Shown here piece after piece: positions 36,385-46,176 of a stretch of DNA of 64,000 bases; the stretch's first letter is position 1, and each line of letters begins with the position of its first letter. The notes beneath the pieces are model-generated. The model saw nothing but the letters and a program-made list of their open reading frames with translations. It searched no databases and was not told the origin of the DNA. The stretch is taken from contig NZ_CP114065.1 of NCBI RefSeq assembly GCF_027627575.1, positions 4,278,001 to 4,342,000 on the forward strand, written 5' to 3'. Both the position numbers and the translations under genes were made by a program. Source of the stretch: Kribbella sp. CA-293567 (lineage in GTDB: Bacteria > Actinomycetota > Actinomycetes > Propionibacteriales > Kribbellaceae).

Positions 36385-36897
36385 ATGAAGACGGTGAGGA
36401 CACTCTTCTGCAAGTACGACCGGCGCCCGCACCGCTTCGTCGAATCCATCCACCTGGGCGACGACGAACACGGCCTCTGGGTCGGCTCCCTCCCCGGCTC
36501 CCGCGCCCAGCGCGCCGACGGCACCTGGGTGACGATCGACCACCACCGAGTCCGCCTCTACCCCCACGGCCAATGGTGGAGCGCCCTCTTCAACGACGCC
36601 CCCCACCCCACCCGCGTCTACTGCGACATCACCATGCCCCCGGAGTTCGGCGTCGACTCGGTCACCGCCGTGGACCTGGACCTCGACGTCCGCCTGCTCC
36701 GCGACGGCACCGTCAAGGTGATGGACGAAGACGAGTTCCTCCTCCACCAGAAGCTCTACTCGTACCCACCCCAGGTCATCGCCACCGCCGAAGCCACCTG
36801 CGCCTGGGTGGTCGCCAACATCACCACGGCAGAGCCGTTCACCACGGTTTACCAGGAGTACCTGGACAAACTCCGCTCGCTGTCCCTTCACGGCTGA
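36385..36897 (+). CDS. DUF402 domain protein (copy A)
   Basis: A 170-residue protein of the DUF402 (FomD-like) barrel family: KYDRRPHRF at the start, then YPHGQWWSALFNDAP, YCDITMPPEF, VDLDLDV and DEDEFLLHQKLYSYPPQ. Related proteins hydrolyse nucleotide phosphates or phosphonate-nucleotide adducts using the acidic Asp/Glu cluster as metal ligands; the substrate here is unknown. About 45% of positions look identical to the copy at 39920-40414 (estimate by eye). Confidence 0.88.
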   Translation: MKTVRTLFCKYDRRPHRFVESIHLGDDEHGLWVGSLPGSRAQRADGTWVTIDHHRVRLYPHGQWWSALFNDAPHPTRVYCDITMPPEFGVDSVTAVDLDLDVRLLRDGTVKVMDEDEFLLHQKLYSYPPQVIATAEATCAWVVANITTAEPFTTVYQEYLDKLRSLSLHG

Positions 36898-36910
36898 GGG
36901 ACAGCGAGCG
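36874..36910. terminator. Bidirectional hairpin between DUF402 and LamG genes
   Basis: A perfect 14-bp stem (CGCTCGCTGTCCCT with its complement, 9-nt loop). The left arm is inside the last codons of the DUF402 gene and the right arm ends 7 bases from the LamG stop, so it can serve both convergent genes. Confidence 0.75.
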
Positions 36911-36916
36911 TCACGG

Positions 36917-38728
36917 CTAGGAGCCGCAGTTACTGAGGTCCGGGTAGTCCTGGCAGAGGCGCTGGGCCTGGGCTTGACCGGAGTACACGCGGAGGTCGTC
37001 CAGGCGGCCGATGAAGGACTTGCCGGAGGTCCGGGCGGCGCCGACGACCGTGGTTCCGGTGCGGAGCGGGGTCCCTGAGTAGGTCTGGGTGGAACCGCTG
37101 GACGAGCGGAGGTCGACGGTCAGAACCAACTTGGCGGCCGGTTCACCGATGCCGTTGACGTCGAGGCTGGAGAAGGTGGCTGCCAGCACGGTCCAGCTGG
37201 TGAGGAACTCGCGGTCGACGGTCGCGGTCGCGAGGGTCTCGGTGGACGACTTGGCGTCGCCGCGGGCGAAGATCCACTGGCTGCTGAACTGGTCGACCGG
37301 CTTGTACTCGAGGCGCCAGCTGTCCTTGCCCGTGGTTCCCTGCCGGACGATGACCATCGGCTTGTCGAGGTCGCCGACCTTGACGCGCAGGGCGACGGTG
37401 AAGGTGCTGCCGCCGTCGATGACCGACGGGCTGAGCGTTACCGACTCGCGAGCCTTGCCGGTCAGCTCCAGCACCCGACCGCGCTCCTCGTCGTCGACGA
37501 AGGCGCCGGACTGATTGCTGGTAGCGCCGAAGCCCGCCACCGTGAGGTCAGCGCCTCGCACGGCTTCCGGGGTGCGCCAGACGTTGTTGGGGGCCTTGGC
37601 CGCATTGTCGAGCGGCCAGTACGCCGCCAGGCCGGCGGTGACGCCGTCGTTGATCCGCGGTTCGACGATGCCGGGGATCTCCTCCGCGACGAGCACGCGC
37701 TGCCAGACGTTGACCTGATCGAGGGAGCCCGCGAAGTTGCCGGTGAAGGCCGCGGCGTACTTACCCCGGCCGACCGTCAAGGGGCCGGTGGCCTGCCAGG
37801 CCGGCGTGCTCGGCGAAGTCGCGGTCTGCTGCAGCCGGCCGTTGACGAAGAGCTGAAGCGCGCCGGTGGTCGCGTCGTAGGTGCCGATCAGGTGGATCCA
37901 GGCACCGTTGACCGGAGCTTCCTTGGAGCTGGCCCGGTAGCGGGCCGGGTTCCTGACGTCCGCCGACGTACGGGCGAAGACCCAGCGCTTGGCGGGAGCG
38001 TCGTAGTACAGGCCGAAGGCGCTGCTGTTCGTGCCCGGTACCGCTGCCACCACGCCATTCTTGGTCGCGTTGGTCGGCCGGACCCAAGCGGAGACTGTCA
38101 GGCTCTTCGAGGTGTCGACCACGGGATCGGCGGCCTGGGCATAGTCATCGGCGCCATCGAGGGCGAGCGAGCCGTTGACCCGGCCCTTGCCGTCGAAGGC
38201 GCCACCGTTGGTGACCGTCAGCGGGTGGGCCGGGGTCGCGGCGTCGGCGGCCGTCGTACCGGAGCCGTCGTCGAAGGACCAGGAGCCGATGGGCTTGGGC
38301 CGCGGTCCGGCATTGAAGCGGAAGTACGCCGTCGTACTGGACTGGCCGATCTCGTTGATGCTGACAGCCTGCAGCTGGCTGAGTCCGCCACCTGTCGGGG
38401 TCAGCGAGACAGTCACGCTGGTGCCGGTCACTTCTTCGGTCACCGAGCCGAACTTGTACCACTGCCTGACCACATCGGGTGACGTCGCGGTGATCGTGAA
38501 GATCACCGGCTCACCGGTGACGGCGGTCTCCGGGCAGGTGTTCTGGCCCAGGCAGTTGAGGATCTCCACGCCCTTGTACGTCGCGGTGATCTGCGGCGGA
38601 GCCGGCGGCACCGGCGGGTCATCCAGCGTGTTCCCTGCCGCCTGCATCCCGGTCAGTCCTGCGATCGCAAGACTCAGCGCCGCGACAACCGCCGCTCCGC
38701 GCACGCCTCGGATACCCCACCTGGCCAT
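36917..38728 (-). CDS. Secreted protein with two LamG/concanavalin-like domains
   Basis: A 603-residue exported protein. The Sec signal (about 1-32, AAVVAALSLAIAGLTG) is followed by a short Ig-like segment with a Cys pair (ILNCLGQNTCPE), then a first LamG domain (about 150-345: GSWSFDDGSGTTAAD, LALDGADDYAQ, LTVSAWVRP, VNGRLQ). A second LamG-like domain (about 370-590) ends in RLDDLRVYSGQAQ. LamG domains bind carbohydrate or protein; no enzymatic domain is visible. ATG 38728 follows GGGGGAGGG. Reading frame further upstream is open but low-complexity. Confidence 0.88.
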   Translation of the reverse strand: MARWGIRGVRGAAVVAALSLAIAGLTGMQAAGNTLDDPPVPPAPPQITATYKGVEILNCLGQNTCPETAVTGEPVIFTITATSPDVVRQWYKFGSVTEEVTGTSVTVSLTPTGGGLSQLQAVSINEIGQSSTTAYFRFNAGPRPKPIGSWSFDDGSGTTAADAATPAHPLTVTNGGAFDGKGRVNGSLALDGADDYAQAADPVVDTSKSLTVSAWVRPTNATKNGVVAAVPGTNSSAFGLYYDAPAKRWVFARTSADVRNPARYRASSKEAPVNGAWIHLIGTYDATTGALQLFVNGRLQQTATSPSTPAWQATGPLTVGRGKYAAAFTGNFAGSLDQVNVWQRVLVAEEIPGIVEPRINDGVTAGLAAYWPLDNAAKAPNNVWRTPEAVRGADLTVAGFGATSNQSGAFVDDEERGRVLELTGKARESVTLSPSVIDGGSTFTVALRVKVGDLDKPMVIVRQGTTGKDSWRLEYKPVDQFSSQWIFARGDAKSSTETLATATVDREFLTSWTVLAATFSSLDVNGIGEPAAKLVLTVDLRSSSGSTQTYSGTPLRTGTTVVGAARTSGKSFIGRLDDLRVYSGQAQAQRLCQDYPDLSNCGS

Positions 38729-38791
38729 GAAACCCTCCCCCTCGCCGTCGGACTCCAGCAGCCAGGCGGCCGGATCATCATGGGGCCTTGG

Positions 38792-38846
38792 GCAACCGCC
38801 GTCCATGGATCCATCGGTATTTGCAACAAGCTGCAACCGCTGCAAC
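38792..38846. promoter_or_regulatory. GCAAC repeats upstream of the LamG gene
   Basis: GCAAC occurs at 38792, 38823, 38833 and 38842, the last three at near-helical spacing, and the first two of these form TTGCA-N6-TGCAA. The cluster lies in the gap between LamG and rmlB and could be a repressor site for the LamG gene. Confidence 0.3.
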
Positions 38847-38853
38847 GCCCCGG

Positions 38854-40410
<1,557 letters not shown>

Positions 40411-40414
<4 letters not shown>

Positions 40415-41913
40415 CGCACCCGGTGCAGCCGGAGCGACACGTCGGTCAGGCGTAGCGTGCTCGGGATGGTTCCGTTCTGACCGGCGAACATGTCGGCGAC
40501 CGGCGACACCGTCAGGTACAACGTCTTCCCCGCCGGTACGTCGACCGCGATTCCAGGGAGGTCGACGGTCCTGCGGGCTCCGCGCACCGGGCGCTGCTCC
40601 CGCAACGGCATCGTGTTGTTCTGCACGACCTTCGCATCCAGCGGCGACGTGCCCACACTGAGCGCGAAGAAAGCAGCCGCGTTCGGCAGCGAGCTGCTGA
40701 CCTTCGCCTTGAGCTGCGGAACCCCCGCGACGGTGATCGGCCCCTTCGCCAGCACCGTGGTCGCGCTGCTGATCCGCCCCAGCCGGTACTGCGTGTTCGG
40801 CGCTAGGCTTCGTTGCGTCAGGCAACGACCATCGGCGGTGGCCAGGTGGTACTTGCCGAAGCCGCCCAGCCCGGTCTTCTCGTGCTTCAGGTTGAGCGCC
40901 AGGAACCGCTGCGCGAGAGCACCGAAGGAGGCCGACCCGAGTGCGATCGAGCACGGGTCCCCCGGTGTCACGAAGCCGGGCGGCAGCACGCTCGGCAACG
41001 TGTGCCCGGCGTTGTAGCCGACGAACAGCGACTTGGCCCGGGCGCGTCCGGTGAGTGCCCGGTCGAAGTTCTGCAGGCCCTGGTTGAGGTTGAACAGGTT
41101 GTCCGACAGGCCCTGGCCGATCAGCACCGGAACGTCGAGCTTGCGCCCGTGCTTCACGTGCCAGGCCGGGCCGTTCTTGGCGAAGAACGCGTCCAGGTCA
41201 CGCCCGGCCTGACCGCGAGGCCAGTGCCCGGTGGTGATCAGCGCGACGAAGCCCGCGGAGACGGCCGGCGGAAGGTTCTTGCCGCCACCCGCGAAGAGGA
41301 TCGACAGCCACAGCGTCCGGGCGGCCTCCGAAGGTGCCAGGCTCTGCTTCAGGTCCCACCAGGTGATCTCCGGCGCCAACGCGTCGAAGCGGGTACGCCC
41401 CTTGTCACGCAGCTCCGTGAAGGCCCCCGCGAACTGGTAGCCACCGCCGTACGAACCCCCGATCGCGCCGATCAGCGGATCGCCCGGCCGTTGCTTCGTC
41501 ACCCAGCCGAGGCCGGCGACGAGGTCGACCAGCTTGATCACGTCGCGGCCTTCGAGCTCCGGGTTCATCACGTGCGCGACACCGGTCGACTCGCCGAAGC
41601 TACGCTGGTCGAAGCTCAGCACGCCGTACCCGGCGTCGAGGTAGGACTTGAACGCGGCAGCGTCCTTGGTCCGGCTGCCACCCCAGCCGTGGCTGTGGAA
41701 GATCAGCGGCACGGTTCGGGCCCGGGAGGCAGCGGCCGGCTGGAAGAGCGAGTAACAGATCCGCACCGGCGTCGCCGTACCGGGCTCCGGCACGCTGTCC
41801 ACACACGCGTTGGTGGTGGTCACGCTGTCGGCCGCCGTCGCGGCGGACGGCAGCCAGACCGGGGTGACGAGGGCGGCGACGGTCGCCAGGCTGACGGTGA
41901 TGCGGCGGTACAT
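40411..41913 (-). CDS. Exported X-Pro dipeptidyl-peptidase (S15)-like alpha/beta hydrolase
   Basis: A 500-residue secreted protein with a Sec signal (about 1-28, ending ATAADS). The hydrolase domain has HSHGWGGSRT (oxyanion), the GAIGGSYGGGYQ nucleophile elbow with its Ser, a Gln/Asp acid loop (VLIGQGLSDNLFNLNQ) and a His in YNAGHTLPS. The C-terminal beta-sandwich (about 380-500) resembles the PepX C-terminal domain of CocE/NonD-type enzymes. Peptidase or esterase activity is possible. The start is ATG 41913; in-frame sequence upstream is Cys/Arg-rich and not part of the gene. Confidence 0.85.
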
Positions 41914-42036
41914 GTGACCCCCAGTGAGCGGGCGGACTCGATGCGCACAAGGTAAACGATCCGAACTGCCGGCAACAGGGCGCGTACTCCGCTGTGGGCG
42001 AACCGCGCGGCAACAGCACACGCGGCCTGCGACACT

Positions 42037-43950
42037 GTGCCGGTGGATATCGCGATCGAGATCGTTGCTCTCGTCGCCGTGGTCGCGGCTGGTGCCGCGC
42101 TCGCCCGGCGAATCGGGATCTCGGCTCCCCTCTTACTCGTCGTCATCGGCGTCGCCGCGTCGTACCTGCCGTTCGTGCCGCGGGTCGAGCTGTCCCATGA
42201 GGTCGTCCTGGTCGGCTTCCTGCCGCCGCTGCTGTACTCCGCGGCGATCAAGACCAGCCTCGTCGACTTCCGCAAGCACCGCCGGTCGATCGGCTTGCTG
42301 TCGATCGGCCTGGTCGCCTTCACCACGGTCGGCGTCGGACTGGTCGCGTACTGGCTGCTCGGCGAAGGCATGGTCGGCTCGGGCCAGGAGCCGCTTCCCC
42401 TGTGGGCGGCGTTCGCGATCGGCGCCGTCGTCGCACCGCCCGACGCGGTCGCGGCCACCGCGATCGCCAGGAAGGTCGGCCTCCCCCGCCGGGTCGTCAC
42501 GATCCTCGAGGGCGAGAGCCTGGTCAACGACGCCACCGCGCTGGTCTGCCTCCGGACGGCGATCGCCGCCGCCCTGATCACGCCGACCTTCCTGCACGTC
42601 AGCCTCGACTTCCTCCGCGCCGCCGGGGGCGGCGTACTGATCGGCCTGGTCGTCGCGATCGTGCTGGCCAAGGTCCGCAAGCGCTTCACCGACCCGGTGC
42701 TGGACACGACCCTCAGCCTGACCGCGCCCTTCATCGCGTACGTCGCCGCCGAGAACCACTACGTGCACGCCTCCGGGGTGCTCGCGGTGGTGGTCACCGG
42801 CCTGCTGCTCGGTCACAAGGCGCCGATCATCCAGTCCGCGGCCTCGCGGATGTCCGAGCGGACCAACTGGCGCACCTTCCAGTTCCTGCTCGAGAACACC
42901 GTCTTCCTGCTGATCGGCCTGCAGACCCGGTGGATCCTCGACGACCTCTCGGAGAGCCCGCTGTCCGGCTGGACCATCGCGCTCGCCACGATCGGTGTCT
43001 TCCTGGCCACCGTGCTGCTCCGCCCGATCTGGCTGTTCCCGGTCACCTACCTGTCCCGGCGCATCCTCGGCCGGTCGAGGCCGGGCCCGGTCTCCGTGCA
43101 GGCCCTGATCGTCGTCTCGTGGGCCGGCATGCGTGGGGTGGTCACGCTGGCAGCCGTCTTCGTCCTGCCCGACGACACCCCGCACCGCGAAGTACTGGTC
43201 TTCATCGCCCTCGTCGTGACCGCCGGAACCCTGCTGCTGCAGGGATCGACCCTGCCCTGGCTCGTACGCCGGCTGCGCCTGCCCGGTCCCGACCCGGCAG
43301 AGGACGCACTGCAGGAGGCCGCCGTACTGCAAGGCGCTCACCGGGCCGCCGAGATGAAGCTCAGCGAACTGGTCACGCCGGACGATCCGCCGGAGGTCAT
43401 CGCCCTGCTGCGTCAGCGCGGCGAGTCGCGGGCACTCGCTGCCTGGGAGCGGCTCGGCCGGCCCGAGACGGATCTGGAGACGCCGAGCGAGGCCTACCGC
43501 CGGCTGCGGATGGCGATGCTCAAGACCGAGCGAGCCCACATCCTCAAGGTCCGCGACGAAGGGCTGGTCGCCGACGAGGTGCTGCAGCGCGCCCAGATCC
43601 AGCTCGACATCGAGGAGTCGATCCTCGACCGGGTCGAGGCCGACGACGTCGGTGGGCAGTCGGAGAACCTGGTCGCTCCCCCGACGCCGGCCGCCGAGTG
43701 CGAGCACCTGGCCTCGGCGCCTTGCGTGATCACGCCGACGACGCCCGAGGGCTGCGAAGAGTGCCTCGCCGAGGGCGCCACCTGGGTGCACCTGCGGTTG
43801 TGTCTGGGCTGCGGTCACGTCGGCTGCTGCGACTCGTCGATCGGGCGGCACGCGGACCTGCACTTCGACCGGACCCGGCACCCGGTGATGCGCAGCTTCG
43901 AGCCGGGCGAATCCTGGCGCTGGTGCTTCGTCGACGAGAAGCTGGGCTGA
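42037..43950 (+). CDS. CPA1-family Na+/H+ antiporter with C-terminal UBP zinc finger
   Basis: A 637-residue protein. Residues about 1-410 hold 11-12 membrane helices of a CPA1 antiporter, with PPDAVAATAIARKVGLP and EGESLVNDATALV as the ion-site and inverted-helix motifs. A helical cytoplasmic region (about 430-540) follows. The last ~85 residues form a ZnF-UBP domain: CEHLASAP, CEECLAEG, LCLGCGHVGCCD, RHADLHF and HPVMRSFEPGESWRWCF. In eukaryotes this fold binds the ubiquitin C-terminus; in bacteria its partner is unknown. It is coupled to the HIT gene by TGATG. Confidence 0.93.
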   Translation: MPVDIAIEIVALVAVVAAGAALARRIGISAPLLLVVIGVAASYLPFVPRVELSHEVVLVGFLPPLLYSAAIKTSLVDFRKHRRSIGLLSIGLVAFTTVGVGLVAYWLLGEGMVGSGQEPLPLWAAFAIGAVVAPPDAVAATAIARKVGLPRRVVTILEGESLVNDATALVCLRTAIAAALITPTFLHVSLDFLRAAGGGVLIGLVVAIVLAKVRKRFTDPVLDTTLSLTAPFIAYVAAENHYVHASGVLAVVVTGLLLGHKAPIIQSAASRMSERTNWRTFQFLLENTVFLLIGLQTRWILDDLSESPLSGWTIALATIGVFLATVLLRPIWLFPVTYLSRRILGRSRPGPVSVQALIVVSWAGMRGVVTLAAVFVLPDDTPHREVLVFIALVVTAGTLLLQGSTLPWLVRRLRLPGPDPAEDALQEAAVLQGAHRAAEMKLSELVTPDDPPEVIALLRQRGESRALAAWERLGRPETDLETPSEAYRRLRMAMLKTERAHILKVRDEGLVADEVLQRAQIQLDIEESILDRVEADDVGGQSENLVAPPTPAAECEHLASAPCVITPTTPEGCEECLAEGATWVHLRLCLGCGHVGCCDSSIGRHADLHFDRTRHPVMRSFEPGESWRWCFVDEKLG

Positions 43951-44366
43951 TGGCGGACTGTCTGTTCTGCTCGATCATCGCCGGTACGACGCCGGCGCAC
44001 GTCGTCTACGACACCCCTGAGGTGCTCGGCTTCCTGGACATCAGGCCGGTGTTCAAGGGCCACACGCTGCTGGTACCGCGGGAGCACGTCCCGACGCTGG
44101 TCGAGTTGCCGGACGAGCTCTCGGTGCCACTGTTCGGCGCGGCTCGCTCGGTCGCGGCGGCCGTCCGGACGGCGTACGACGCCCAGGGGTCGTTCGTTGC
44201 CATCAACAACGTGGTCTCACAGTCGGTTCCGCACCTGCACGTCCACGTCGTACCCCGCACCAAGGGCGACGGTCTGCGCGGCTTCTTCTGGCCGCGCACC
44301 AAGTACGCCGACGACGCCGAGGCAGCGCAGTACGCGGAAAGGCTCCGGAGCACCCTCACCGAATGA
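43950..44366 (+). CDS. HIT-family nucleotide-binding protein
   Basis: A 138-residue protein with the histidine triad HLHVHVVPR (the active His is the middle one of the triad) and the N-terminal CLFCSIIAGTTPAHVV typical of HIT/HINT proteins. Members hydrolyse AMP-linked or ADP-linked nucleotides. Its ATG overlaps the antiporter stop. Confidence 0.95.
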   Translation: MADCLFCSIIAGTTPAHVVYDTPEVLGFLDIRPVFKGHTLLVPREHVPTLVELPDELSVPLFGAARSVAAAVRTAYDAQGSFVAINNVVSQSVPHLHVHVVPRTKGDGLRGFFWPRTKYADDAEAAQYAERLRSTLTE

Positions 44367-44378
44367 GCTCCGGAGCCT
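44340..44378. terminator. Bidirectional hairpin between HIT and phoD genes
   Basis: AGGCTCCGGAGC and GCTCCGGAGCCT form a 12-bp stem across the HIT stop codon, 9 bases from the convergent phoD stop. Each arm also contains the self-complementary CTCCGGAG. Confidence 0.65.
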
Positions 44379-44387
44379 GCCCCTGCC

Positions 44388-46025
44388 CTACGGGCGCTGG
44401 GTCTCCCAGGCGATGGTGTCCGGGCCGGCGGCAGCGGTACGGAAGGCCGCGGCCTGCGGGGTGTCGCCGGTCTGCTGCAGACCGGGGTGGCGGTCCTCGA
44501 TCGTGAACTGCGCGCGGGTGAAGACGTCGGCGCCCTTGCTCTGGACGGCGCGGACGCAGCGGAAGTCCGCGACCATCGACTCCCGGGTGATGGTCGTGTT
44601 GACGTAGCCGCGCAGGTTGTTCTGGAACCGCAGGTGCGGGTTCCAGCGAAGCCACGGGTGCGCGCCCGAGGCCGAGTCGGCACCGTTGCCGCCGGTGGTG
44701 ATCGAGGAGCAGACCAGTTCCGAGCCGACCGTCCGCGAGGTCGGGTCGTCGTAGTCGAGCTTCAGGTCGGACGCCCAGTGCGCGTGCACGTCACCGGTCA
44801 GGACGACGGCGTTCCGCACCCGCGCGTCGACCCAGCCCCGGGTGATCCGGTCCCGTGAGGCGACGTAGCCGTCCCAGGCATCCATCGAGGTCAGCTTCAC
44901 CGGCCCCTCGGTGTTGTCGCGCTGGGCGAAGAACACCTGCTGGCCGAGCACGTCCCAGCGGGCCTCCGATCGGCGGAACCCGTCGATCAGCCACTTCTCC
45001 TGCCGCGCACCCGTGATCGACCGCTTCGGGTCGACCGCCGCCGGGCAGTCCTTGTACCCGTCGCCGCAGCCCTGGTCATCGCGGTACTGCCGGGTGTCGA
45101 GCATGTGGAAGGTTGCCAACTCCCCCCACTTCACCCGGCGGTAGAGCTGCATGTCGATCCCCCGCGGCTTCGAGGTCGCCCGCAGCGGCATGTTCTCGTA
45201 GTAGGCCTGGAACGCGGCGGCCCGGCGCTCCAGGAACCCGTCCTCCGGCTTCTCCGGGATCTCGTCGGCCCAGTTGTTGTCGACCTCGTGGTCGTCCCAG
45301 ACCACCAGCCACGGCGCGACGGCATGCGCGGCCTGCAGGTCGAGATCGCTCTTGTACTGCGCGTGCCGCTGCCGGTACGAGGCCAGGGTCGTGGTCTCCG
45401 GTCCGTCGTGGTCGCGCACGTTGCCGCCTGGGGCGACATAGGTGTTCTTGGTGTACTCGTACTGGTAGTCGCCCAGGTGCAGCACCAGATCGGGCCGGTC
45501 CTCGGCCAGCCGCCGGTACGCCGTGAACCAGCCGTGCTCGAACTGCGAGCAGGACACGAACGACATCGCCAGCTCACGGGGCGTCGTTCCCCGGGCCGGT
45601 GCGGTGAGCGCCCGCCCGGTCCGCGAGACGCGGCCGTCGACACGGAAGCGGTACCAGTACTCGCGGCCCGGGCGCAGTCCGTCGATGGTCACGTGGATCG
45701 AGTGCGCGTGCTCGGGGCGGGCGACCGCCACCCCCGAGCGCACGACGTGGTGGAACCGTGGGTCGCTCGCCACCTGCCACTGCACCGGGTACGGGCGAGT
45801 CGGCATGCCGCCGAGCCCGTTCTCGGCGAGCGGGTCGATCGCGAGCCTGGTCCAGAGCACGAAACCGTCGGGCCATGGATCGCCGCTGGCGACGCCGAGC
45901 GTGAAGGGGTCCTGCGGGATCGGGGTGGCGGCAGCGGTGGTGGCGGTGGTCAGACCGGCGAGGCCGGCGACGGCCGCGGAGGAAGCCAGGCCGGCTTTCA
46001 GGACGGATCTACGGGAGGTCTCCAT
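44388..46025 (-). CDS. phoD: Alkaline phosphatase D (PhoD), Tat-exported
   Basis: A 545-residue secreted phosphodiesterase/phosphomonoesterase of the PhoD family, which uses Fe/Ca. The N-terminus is a twin-arginine signal (SRRSVLKAGLASSAAVAGL). The PhoD N-terminal domain begins at FTLGVASGDPWPDGFVLWTRL. The metallophosphatase core has FVSCSQFEHGWF, LHLGDYQYEY, VWDDHEVDNNW and, near the end, LTGDVHAHWAS. It is divergent from the subtilase, with PHO-box-like repeats in its promoter region (46060-46095), consistent with induction at low phosphate. Confidence 0.95.
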   Translation of the reverse strand: METSRRSVLKAGLASSAAVAGLAGLTTATTAAATPIPQDPFTLGVASGDPWPDGFVLWTRLAIDPLAENGLGGMPTRPYPVQWQVASDPRFHHVVRSGVAVARPEHAHSIHVTIDGLRPGREYWYRFRVDGRVSRTGRALTAPARGTTPRELAMSFVSCSQFEHGWFTAYRRLAEDRPDLVLHLGDYQYEYTKNTYVAPGGNVRDHDGPETTTLASYRQRHAQYKSDLDLQAAHAVAPWLVVWDDHEVDNNWADEIPEKPEDGFLERRAAAFQAYYENMPLRATSKPRGIDMQLYRRVKWGELATFHMLDTRQYRDDQGCGDGYKDCPAAVDPKRSITGARQEKWLIDGFRRSEARWDVLGQQVFFAQRDNTEGPVKLTSMDAWDGYVASRDRITRGWVDARVRNAVVLTGDVHAHWASDLKLDYDDPTSRTVGSELVCSSITTGGNGADSASGAHPWLRWNPHLRFQNNLRGYVNTTITRESMVADFRCVRAVQSKGADVFTRAQFTIEDRHPGLQQTGDTPQAAAFRTAAAGPDTIAWETQRP

Positions 46026-46059
46026 GCCGCGACGTTTCCCCGCCCGAGCGGCCAGTGAT

Positions 46060-46095
46060 TGACCTTCAGGTGACCAATGGATGACAGTGATTGAC
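46060..46095 (-). promoter_or_regulatory. PHO-box-like direct repeat array
   Basis: On the minus strand GTCA begins four times at spacings of 10, 11 and 11 bases, in units reading GTCAATCACT, GTCATCCATT, GTCACCTGAAG and GTCAATCACT (plus-strand TGAC at 46060, 46071, 46082, 46092). The 11-bp direct-repeat period and the GTCAnC core match the known architecture of PhoP sites in Streptomyces. The array ends 35 bases before the phoD start and 82 bases before the subtilase start. Confidence 0.65.
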
Positions 46096-46176
46096 GAAAG
46101 CGGGCTTTAAGGCTTTCTGAAGGCGGCCGCCCAGGATGTGGAGATCCGAAGCTCTGCACCCATGGGGGGACCAACC

